In this document: positions 1-6,094 of the stretch, piece by piece
How positions within the stretch are numbered: position 1 is the first letter of the stretch
Layout of the letters: each line of letters begins with the position of its first letter
DNA from: a virus
Direction: 5' to 3' (one strand)
Virus record (IMG/VR): IMGVR_UViG_3300048930_000056
Span: 1-21,574 of that record
DNA length: 21,574 nucleotides
Program-made: the position numbers and the translations under genes
The notes under the pieces: generated by a model
The model's input: the letters and a program-made list of their open reading frames with translations, nothing else
Database searches by the model: none
What the model was told of the DNA's origin: nothing

Positions 1-416
1 TATGGATGCGGCGGCGCCGGCACTTCGGTCAGACCGCTGCGCTCGTAGTACGGCGAGCCGTTCGTTTGCGCGAGCGTGCTCGGCGTTCCTGTCTCCGTGA
101 CGCCCGGCACCCCTCGCCAGAACCATGCGCGCGTCGTGAAGTCGAACCCGGCCGCGCCGAGGATCTCGTAGTGATCGTGGCCGCCCGAGGACGCCACGAT
201 GAACGCGCCATCGGTCGAATAGTCGCGGTTGAAGTACCCCGACCCATACGCCTCGAACAGCGCCTTCGTGAATCGGCCCGTGTCCATGCCGTTGGGCGCC
301 ACTGCGGTGTGCGCGCCGGCCGCACCGACCAGCTTGGCCGCGCCGAGCGCCGGCAGACTTCCGCTTGACGGTGCTGCCGTCACGTTGATCCTGAGCGTTG
401 CGGTCGCGCGCGTCAT
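1..416 (-). CDS. Kelch/galactose-oxidase-like phage protein, 3' end missing
   Basis: This reading frame starts at ATG 416-414 and stays open for 138 codons to the left edge, so the C-terminus is outside the window. The ATG overlaps the TGA of the upstream tailspike gene (ATGA), which argues for translational coupling and fixes the start. After a short Ala/Gly-rich N-terminus (about residues 15-40), the segment at about residues 60-100 contains SSGGHDHYEILGAAGFDF followed by TTRAWFWRG. This resembles one blade of a kelch or galactose-oxidase-type beta propeller (GGH-(D/N)xY...F(D/N)...tW.R). Inference: a virion surface or receptor-associated protein at the tail tip, grouped with the fibre and spike genes upstream. 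Only one blade-like unit is visible, so the fold is uncertain. Confidence 0.6.
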   Translation of the reverse strand, partial: MTRATATLRINVTAAPSSGSLPALGAAKLVGAAGAHTAVAPNGMDTGRFTKALFEAYGSGYFNRDYSTDGAFIVASSGGHDHYEILGAAGFDFTTRAWFWRGVPGVTETGTPSTLAQTNGSPYYERSGLTEVPAPPHP

Positions 417-3400
417 AGCGTCACCAGCGTCGGTCGGTTGGCGTTCCCTGCCGGCCACGCCGGGTGATGGCCCTTGCCGCTCTTGTCTGATACGTCGCTC
501 GGCGTCGGGTTGATGCACGAGTACCAGCGATCCGGGTCGGTCGTGTCGTCTGCCGTCAGCGCGAGCTTGGCGTGGATCTCCGCGAGACTCATCGCGCGGT
601 CGTAGAGCATCAGGTGCCGCAGCGTGCCGCTCGGCGTCTCGCTGTTCGCGCTACCGCTCGCGGTCCACGGCGACGCGCCAAACCGGAACTTGAGCGCCGC
701 ACCGGACAGCGCGCAGTCGCCCGCATTGAACGTCTGCTCGATCACGAACGCCGGGTTGTTCTCGATGTCCGGCCAGAACCGGAACCGCACCTGCGCACCG
801 CCGTTGATGACTTCGACTGTGCGCGCCTGCGAGTACCAGACGCCCTTGGTCACGGCCAGCGCCGACCCGCCCGGCGAGGCGATGTAGTCGCTGCCGCCGA
901 TCGGCACCAGCTCGTGGTAGTGGGTCGTGAAACCCGCGCCGTAGTTGAGCGCCTGCCCGTTGCCGTTCACGGTCCCGTCGCACGGGTAGGGCGACGACCC
1001 GATGTAGTCGCCGCCGCCCGCGAATGTGTCATCCGCCCGACAGTGCCACGCCACCGCGTAGTACCCGGTCTGCTGGACGTAGCGGGCCTTCCAGATCACG
1101 GTATGGCTGTGCGCCGGCACCATGTCGGCCCCCGTCCAGTCGAGCCCGATGTTGCCGCCCGCGACGTTGTTGCTCGGGAACAGCAGGCCGGTCTGTGGCT
1201 GGACGGAGGATCGTGGCGTGATTCCGTACTCCGGATTGTCATTGAAGTAGTTCGCCGCAACGCTCGCGTAGTTGCTCGCCCCGGTCACGCGGCCCCATCC
1301 TTGCGATGCTCCCGTCACGCCGTTGTCTACAGCAGCAGCAAGCGACGCGAGTTGCATCCCGAACCACGGCAGCGACGATGAACCGTCGGCGAGGTCCGTG
1401 TTCGACGTGTGCTCCTTGAGCGTGAGGCCAGGCGTCGCGGCCAGGCTCCCGAGTCCGTTTGCCGACTCCATCTCTGCCAGCGCAGCGCCGAAAGTCGCGT
1501 ACCAGTTCTCGGGCGGCAGCCCGGTGCCGTCCGTTCCAAGCGGGAACGAGTACAGCGTGAATCGCCGCCAGTTCCAGTTGCCGGCCGCGCCATCCCCTGC
1601 GAGCCCGGCAGCGAATTTCAGTGCGTGACCAACCACCGCAGACAGCGACGACTGCGCAGCCGACGCGATCGGCAACGCAAGGTCTTTTGCCCACGCCATG
1701 ACGTGCTGCACCATCCCGTGCTGCCACCCAGCGCCCCACCATGCGCTCGATCCGCCCGGAGAGCCGTACAGCGACGTGCCCATCGACGAGTATTCGCCCA
1801 TCGTCCCAAGCGGATTGACCCATCCTGACGAGAACGTGCCGTTCACATAGGCCGACTGATAGAACGCCGCGTTGGCCTCGACCGCCGCCTTGAGAGACGC
1901 AAAAGCCGGGTGTGTGGTGGGCACTATCGCGGCAGACTGCGCGAGCGTGCGCAGCGACCAGGCTGCGCCGCGCACCGTATACGACCCGTTCCTTGTGTCG
2001 ATGACCCCCGCCGACCCGGACGCATAGAGATACGGCGCGGTTTCGTAGCTCGTCTCTCCACGGCGTCCATTCACCCTCGATTGAAGGTAGTTCCACCCCG
2101 CCCAGAACAGGCTTTCCTCCAGGAACCACCAGCGTCCGGTGATGAGCCACGGCAAATATCCGTAGCTCGGCTGGTGCGTCGTCACGGCCGTGCCGTTTTC
2201 ACCACCGCTGCCTGCGGGGATTGTCGGCGTGTCCTGTATCTGCAACGACGCACTCGGATAGTCCGCGAAGCGCATCGGCTCGTTCGGGGCACCTGCCGCA
2301 CCTTGCGTACTCGCCGCTTCGGCGCGAAAGTGCGTCGACCACGACCCGCCCGACAGCCCGAATGCGATCGACGCCCTAAACGCTCGTGCATCTCCGCTCG
2401 TGGCGTACAGCGCATGAGGAAGATTGAGGATGGCCGCGGAACTGCCGGCCGTTCCCATGTTTGCGTTGATGCCCGCCAGCGTGTTTGGCGAGTACGTCTG
2501 CTGGAGCGAATTGAGCTTCGTCGTGCTCGGGTTCGTCCATCCGAAGTTCGGCACCATCTTGGTCGCGCGCAGGTACGCGACATCGTGCCGGGGCACGATC
2601 TGCGGATCGGTTCCCACCCAGTACGAGAACGTCGAGCCCGAGAGCAGCGGAATGCGCGTGTGGTGCTTGATGTCGATGGACTGGCTGAACCGCTGCACGC
2701 CGCCGATCGTGAGCACCCAGGTGCGCACGTCGTTGACCGGGTTCGCTACCGTCAGGTAGCCGTTCTCGGCCCACGGGAAGATTTCGACCGCGCCGCCCTT
2801 GTAGAGCCGCACGTCGAACCACGCGACCAGGTGACTCGATCCTGCAATCGCCCGCCGATAGAGCCAGTTCGACATGACCGGCCCGGTGCAGACCGTGCGA
2901 TGCCGCGCGGCGGTGCCGATGAGCGAATTGAGCGTGAACGAGTCGCCGCCTGCGACCAGCGTCACGGTCGGCATCGCCGCGGCCAGGTCCGTCTCGGTCA
3001 GCGCCGTGCCGCTGCGGTTGGTCGCGGACACCGAGAGGGCGATGTTCTTGAGCACGGCCGCCGAGCACGTCGCGCGCCCGGCGATGATCGCGTGCCTGAG
3101 CGATCCATCCGGCCAGTAGGTGGTCGGCACCGCCTGCCAGTCGGTCAGGTCGGAGTTGACGAACTGGCCCGCCGGCACGTCGCCCTGCTTGAAGGCGTGG
3201 CCGAAGGCAAACGGAAGGTTCGTGCCGCCGACCGCGCTCGTCACGCCGAACGTCGGCAGGATGCCCGGCGTCACCGGCGCCGCGTCGATGTTCCAGCCGA
3301 TCAGCACATCCTTGGTGATCGAGGTCAGCGCGGAATCGCTCACACCGAAGTCCACGCTCCAGCCCGACGTGATCGTCGCGGTCGGCGACGACGTGATGAG

Positions 3401-4045
3401 CCCGGTTGCGAAGTTCAGCGTCGTGCCGGCGGGCAGCGAGAACGTCGCGTGGTCGTAGGTGTAGGGCGGCACACCCCCGGTCACATGCTGCGAGAGGTCG
3501 TAGGTGCCGCCTTGCGTGAGGTCGATCTGCGCGGGCGGCGTGAACGAGAGCGGCGACGACCCGGCCGCCGCCACCGTCCACCCGAGCACGATGTCCTTCG
3601 TGACCGGCGCGCCCACCGACCAGCTCGGCGAGTAATCGGCCTGCACCGGCACGTTGCCCTGCGGGATGAACTCCACCGTCCCGAGATACCCGCCCTGGCC
3701 GGTCTCGAAGGTCGGCAGGCTCCAGGTGAAGTCGGTTCCCGCGTGGCCGAACGAGCCTGAGCACGAGCGCGCGCCGGACTCGAAGCGCAGCGTCCAGCCC
3801 GCGGGGATCGCGCCGCCCGCACCGCTCGTCACAGCAAACGACGTCACCTCTCCGATGACGATCCGCCCGCCGGCCACCGTCGCCCACGGCGTGCCCATCG
3901 TCCCGCTGGCGCGCGCGGCGTCCGTCTCGTCGTAGACCGTGACCGAGACCGGATCGACGATCGCATCCACGACCGCCTGCCCCTTGTCGGCGGCCAGCGA
4001 TTGCGCGTCGTACTCGGCGCGAGTGGCGGCGTCGAGAGTGAGCAT
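413..4045 (-). CDS. Tailspike-like protein with Ig-like, PcRGLX/YetA-type lyase-like and LamG-like regions
   Basis: A 1210-aa protein, the largest in the window. Residues 1-150 are an unrecognised N-terminus, possibly the virion anchor. Residues about 165-255 look like a putative-Ig (He_PIG) module, with GGVPPYTYDHATFSLPAGTT and then TGLITSSPT. Residues about 263-330 match the N-terminal RIFT-barrel signature of PcRGLX/YetA-type exo-rhamnogalacturonan lyases: TFGVTS...LPFAFGHAFKQGDVPAG, then WPDGSLRHAII. Residues about 500-940 are Trp/Tyr/Ala-rich and helical-looking, consistent with the alpha/alpha toroid of that family. Residues about 955-1160 look like a concanavalin/LamG-type beta sandwich ending in LMLYDRAMSLAEI. 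Inference: a host-polysaccharide-binding and probably polysaccharide-degrading tailspike. Catalytic residues were not identified. The ATG at 4045 follows an in-frame TAG directly. Annotation as a generic Ig-domain phage protein would be the conservative alternative. Confidence 0.85.
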   Translation of the reverse strand: MLTLDAATRAEYDAQSLAADKGQAVVDAIVDPVSVTVYDETDAARASGTMGTPWATVAGGRIVIGEVTSFAVTSGAGGAIPAGWTLRFESGARSCSGSFGHAGTDFTWSLPTFETGQGGYLGTVEFIPQGNVPVQADYSPSWSVGAPVTKDIVLGWTVAAAGSSPLSFTPPAQIDLTQGGTYDLSQHVTGGVPPYTYDHATFSLPAGTTLNFATGLITSSPTATITSGWSVDFGVSDSALTSITKDVLIGWNIDAAPVTPGILPTFGVTSAVGGTNLPFAFGHAFKQGDVPAGQFVNSDLTDWQAVPTTYWPDGSLRHAIIAGRATCSAAVLKNIALSVSATNRSGTALTETDLAAAMPTVTLVAGGDSFTLNSLIGTAARHRTVCTGPVMSNWLYRRAIAGSSHLVAWFDVRLYKGGAVEIFPWAENGYLTVANPVNDVRTWVLTIGGVQRFSQSIDIKHHTRIPLLSGSTFSYWVGTDPQIVPRHDVAYLRATKMVPNFGWTNPSTTKLNSLQQTYSPNTLAGINANMGTAGSSAAILNLPHALYATSGDARAFRASIAFGLSGGSWSTHFRAEAASTQGAAGAPNEPMRFADYPSASLQIQDTPTIPAGSGGENGTAVTTHQPSYGYLPWLITGRWWFLEESLFWAGWNYLQSRVNGRRGETSYETAPYLYASGSAGVIDTRNGSYTVRGAAWSLRTLAQSAAIVPTTHPAFASLKAAVEANAAFYQSAYVNGTFSSGWVNPLGTMGEYSSMGTSLYGSPGGSSAWWGAGWQHGMVQHVMAWAKDLALPIASAAQSSLSAVVGHALKFAAGLAGDGAAGNWNWRRFTLYSFPLGTDGTGLPPENWYATFGAALAEMESANGLGSLAATPGLTLKEHTSNTDLADGSSSLPWFGMQLASLAAAVDNGVTGASQGWGRVTGASNYASVAANYFNDNPEYGITPRSSVQPQTGLLFPSNNVAGGNIGLDWTGADMVPAHSHTVIWKARYVQQTGYYAVAWHCRADDTFAGGGDYIGSSPYPCDGTVNGNGQALNYGAGFTTHYHELVPIGGSDYIASPGGSALAVTKGVWYSQARTVEVINGGAQVRFRFWPDIENNPAFVIEQTFNAGDCALSGAALKFRFGASPWTASGSANSETPSGTLRHLMLYDRAMSLAEIHAKLALTADDTTDPDRWYSCINPTPSDVSDKSGKGHHPAWPAGNANRPTLVTL

Positions 4046-4129
4046 CTACGCCACCGCGCCGATCAGGTACGCGAGTTCGCGCGACCACCCATCGAACAGG
4101 CTGGCATCGAAGGTGCCCGGCTTTTTCAC
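4046..4129 (-). CDS. Possible small leader ORF ahead of the tailspike gene
   Basis: Between the upstream structural gene and the tailspike there is a 27-codon frame from GTG 4129-4127 to TAG 4048-4046, with an AAAGGG Shine-Dalgarno-like stretch about 8 nt upstream. It reads (M)KKPGTFDASLFDGWSREL followed by AYLIGAVA. The frame is open further upstream, and TTG at 4150 would add seven residues (ILKGFQV) but has no ribosome site. The TAG is immediately followed, in the same frame, by the tailspike ATG. The composition is protein-like (few Arg, mixed hydrophobic and acidic residues) and GC3 is high. It may be a true small virion peptide, a translational coupling leader, or the old N-terminus of the tailspike cut off by an amber codon. 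Confidence 0.4.
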   Translation of the reverse strand: MKKPGTFDASLFDGWSRELAYLIGAVA

Positions 4130-4154
4130 TTGAAAGCCCTTTAAAATCAAGGAC

Positions 4155-4652
4155 TTATGCCGAAGTGTCCCCTTTGACTCGGAACGTCGCGCCGTCGCCG
4201 GTGTAGGCCGCGGCGCCCGCATTCACGACGCGCTTGACCCAGATCGCCTGGTACTGCCCCGGCGGGATGTTGCCGATCGAGAGCGCGGCGCCCTCGGTGG
4301 CGGCGGCCGAGAACGACTCGCCCACCGGTGCGGTCGTCTCGTTGGCGACCGTCTCGGCGGTTCCGTTCACGCCTTCGCCCGCGAGCGCGATCGTCACGGC
4401 GGTGTCGGCGCTAGGCGTGTTCGACTGAATCCAGATCTTCGCCGACTGCAGGGTGAGCGTCGCGTGCGTGTTCTTCACGTAGTAGCAGCGATAGTCGGTC
4501 GTGCCGGCCGAGGCTTCCGCGCTCGACACGTTGTCGAACAGGTTCGCGGGCGCGAGCGTCGAGCTGATCGCACCGCCGAGGGAGAGGTTCGGATCGGTAT
4601 TGGCGGCACCCCCGGAGAGGTACACCTTGATGTCGGCCGCAACGATGGGCAT
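4155..4652 (-). CDS. Conserved phage virion structural protein (165 aa)
   Basis: A 165-aa protein with a strongly beta-type composition (Thr/Ala/Gly-rich, no membrane segment, no signal peptide). It contains DIKVYLSGGAANTDPNLSLG, then YRCYYVKNTHATLTLQSAKI and IPPGQYQAIWVKR. I recognise this as a type of small structural protein seen beside tail-fibre genes in many phages of Proteobacteria; its exact role in the virion is not known to me. The start ATG 4652 is supported by AGGAG at 4663-4659, which overlaps the TAG stop of the collagen-like fibre gene (4664-4662), so the two are translationally linked. It sits between the fibre and the tailspike, which suggests a tail or fibre-associated role. 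An alternative ATG at 4657 lies in another frame and is not used. Confidence 0.85.
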   Translation of the reverse strand: MPIVAADIKVYLSGGAANTDPNLSLGGAISSTLAPANLFDNVSSAEASAGTTDYRCYYVKNTHATLTLQSAKIWIQSNTPSADTAVTIALAGEGVNGTAETVANETTAPVGESFSAAATEGAALSIGNIPPGQYQAIWVKRVVNAGAAAYTGDGATFRVKGDTSA

Positions 4653-4658
4653 GGCAAG

Positions 4659-4663
4659 CTCCT
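4659..4663 (-). promoter_or_regulatory. Ribosome binding site overlapping the fibre stop codon
   Basis: AGGAG on the minus strand, 6 nt before ATG 4652. It shares bases with the TAG that ends the collagen-like fibre gene, which decides the start of the 165-aa protein and indicates coupled translation. Confidence 0.7.
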
Positions 4664-5843
4664 AGAGTTTCATGACGTAGGCCAGCGCGTAGAACAGGGG
4701 TCGGATATCGACAGACGCGCCACTGCCGGCCGCTTGGGTTTGACCGCTCACCGAGTGCGCGTGCGCGCCGCCGGTCGTGGTACTGATGGAGTGCGAGTGA
4801 TCGCCAGCCGAAGCGGTCAGCGATGTGGTTGCGTATTCGTTTGCGGAAACGCGGGTCTCGACCTTTACGGACGTAACACCGCCGCTCGTGTTCGATCCGT
4901 TCACTGTGTGCGTGTGCGCACCGTTGCTCGAGGTCGAGCCCGAATGCGCGTGCGAGCCCTGCGAGTCGGTGGCGAGCGACACCGCGTGCTGATGCACCGG
5001 CATCTGCGCCTGGGTGAGCGTCACGCTGTTCGCGCCGCCCACCGCGCCCGGCGCATAGCTGTTGCCCGCGCCGACGATGAACCGATCGCGCAGGTCGGGC
5101 GTGCCGCCCGTGCCATCGCATAGATGCCAGCCGCTCGGCACTGAGGCGGTCGAGCCCGACCACATGCAGATGATCCCGGCGACCAGCCCCTCACCTGCCG
5201 GCCCCGGCACGCCCTGCGGCCCCTGCGGGCCGGTGGCGCCCTGCGGACCGGCCGGACCCTGCGGACCTTCCGGCCCCGTGGCGCCGGTCGGCCCCGCCGG
5301 CCCTTGCGGCCCTTGCCCCCAGGCGATGCCCGCCGTCCAGTTGCCAGCCGGGCCGTTGCGGAAGTAGATCGCGCCAGCGTCGAGCGCCAGGAATGAGAAC
5401 CCCTCCGGCTCGTTGTCGTAGGCCGAGCGGTCGGAGAGCAGGAGCGCCGTCACGTCCGGCTCGAACGAGTAGCCCTGCGGGCCTTGAGCGCCAGTGGGTC
5501 CGGCCGGACCCGTGGGACCGGTCATCCCGATCGGGCCCTGCACGCCCTGCGGACCGGTCGGCCCCACCGGACCCTGCGGACCGATCGGCCCGGGTACCGG
5601 CGTCATCTCGGCGGCAATGAGCGCCGCCGCATCGCCCGAGAGCGCGGCAGCCGTCACCACGCCGTCGCGCAGCGTGCCGTCGTCGTTCTGGATGAGCGCG
5701 AGGTTCTCGCGGATCGCGTCGGTCGTTTCCCCGATCGCTGCGAACTCGACGTCGAGCGCCGGCAGCGATACCAGGTCACGCCCGGCGGTGCCGGCGGACT
5801 CGCTGAAATTCGTCTGCGGGGTGTACGATGGGGGCTGCGGCAT
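4662..5843 (-). CDS. Collagen-like tail fibre with tail-collar-type C-terminal domain
   Basis: A 393-aa fibre protein. Residues 1-80 are helical and probably attach to the virion. Two collagen-type Gly-X-Y blocks (about 83-124 and 177-219) flank a small globular part (about 125-175) with [14 protein letters not shown]. The C-terminal third is tail-collar-like: [20 protein letters not shown], then [14 protein letters not shown], and a series of HxH pairs (HQH, HAH, HTH, HSH, HAH between residues 284 and 363). These resemble the metal-binding His pairs of trimeric phage fibre tips. It ends with [15 protein letters not shown]. Collagen blocks imply a trimeric fibre that contacts the host surface. 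The gene follows a copy of the 16-bp conserved element, 21 nt upstream of the ATG. GC-rich Gly-Pro repeats make the DNA itself repetitive. Confidence 0.9.
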   Translation of the reverse strand: MPQPPSYTPQTNFSESAGTAGRDLVSLPALDVEFAAIGETTDAIRENLALIQNDDGTLRDGVVTAAALSGDAAALIAAEMTPVPGPIGPQGPVGPTGPQGVQGPIGMTGPTGPAGPTGAQGPQGYSFEPDVTALLLSDRSAYDNEPEGFSFLALDAGAIYFRNGPAGNWTAGIAWGQGPQGPAGPTGATGPEGPQGPAGPQGATGPQGPQGVPGPAGEGLVAGIICMWSGSTASVPSGWHLCDGTGGTPDLRDRFIVGAGNSYAPGAVGGANSVTLTQAQMPVHQHAVSLATDSQGSHAHSGSTSSNGAHTHTVNGSNTSGGVTSVKVETRVSANEYATTSLTASAGDHSHSISTTTGGAHAHSVSGQTQAAGSGASVDIRPLFYALAYVMKL

Positions 5844-5864
5844 TTCGCAACCCTGCCAACCCGC

Positions 5865-5880
5865 GATTGGCTTAATCCAC
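5865..5880 (-). promoter_or_regulatory. Conserved 16-bp element, copy A (upstream of fibre gene)
   Basis: GTGGATTAAGCCAATC on the minus strand, identical to the copies at 15814-15829 and 19785-19800. It lies 21 nt before the fibre ATG at 5843 and is followed by GCGGGTTGGCAG. It also sits one base before the GTG start of the plus-strand membrane gene, so this copy is in a divergent control region. Flanking it, ATCCAC-T-GTGGAT forms an inverted repeat. There is no recognisable sigma-70 -35/-10 pair, so a phage-specific promoter or operator is inferred. Confidence 0.65.
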
Positions 5881-5881
5881 T

Positions 5882-6094
5882 GTGGATAGCGACCTGAAGC
5901 TTTTCCTCGTCACCTTCTTGTGGAAGGTGATCCCGGTCGCCTTCTGGGTCGTCTACATCCTGCTCTGGAACGACTGGCTATCGCCCAAGTGGCGCCGCTT
6001 CGTGGACCGCCAATGGGATCGGCTCTACGTCGCCTACTGGCGACGGCAGGGGATGGCGGTCACTGCGCCAGCACCGCGGAGAGCGCAGGACTGA
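5882..6094 (+). CDS. Small single-pass membrane protein, opposite strand to all neighbours
   Basis: A 70-aa plus-strand frame starting at GTG 5882; an in-frame TAA in the 16-bp element just upstream rules out a longer form. Residues about 7-28 form one hydrophobic, Trp-rich membrane segment ([20 protein letters not shown]), followed by a basic aromatic tail with [15 protein letters not shown]. The positive tail suggests the C-terminus faces the cytoplasm. I counted 60 of 70 codons ending in G or C, a strong coding signal in this genome, and the minus strand here is broken by stops in all frames. No Shine-Dalgarno sequence is visible. Its last 35 bases overlap the 3' end of the transglycosylase gene (convergent). 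Function unknown; a moron-like, superinfection-exclusion or lysis-accessory protein is possible, but there is no family match. Confidence 0.65.
   Translation: MDSDLKLFLVTFLWKVIPVAFWVVYILLWNDWLSPKWRRFVDRQWDRLYVAYWRRQGMAVTAPAPRRAQD

Noticed and set aside
1910-3760. A 616-codon plus-strand open frame opposite the tailspike gene
   Set aside because: Composition is dominated by Arg, His and Pro with no recognisable fold; the minus-strand spike shows clear domain patterns.
4119-4138. Hairpin GGCTTT/AAAGCC upstream of the tailspike as a terminator
   Set aside because: The 6-bp stem is AT-containing with an 8-nt loop and has no U-tract on the minus strand; it overlaps the likely ribosome site and start of the leader ORF.
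5190-5620. Repeated GC-rich tracts as a DNA repeat array or CRISPR
   Set aside because: They are in-frame Gly-X-Y codons of the collagen-like fibre, not direct repeats with spacers.
5850-5880. Sigma-54 promoter near copy A (TGGCAG...TTGC)
   Set aside because: The distance between TGGCAG and TTGC is 2 nt, while sigma-54 sites need about 5; copies B and C do not show the TTGC part.
5840-5900. Host sigma-70 promoter overlapping the 16-bp element
   Set aside because: GATTAA or CTTAAT could be poor -10 boxes, but no -35 sequence with a 16-18 bp spacer accompanies any of the three copies on either strand.
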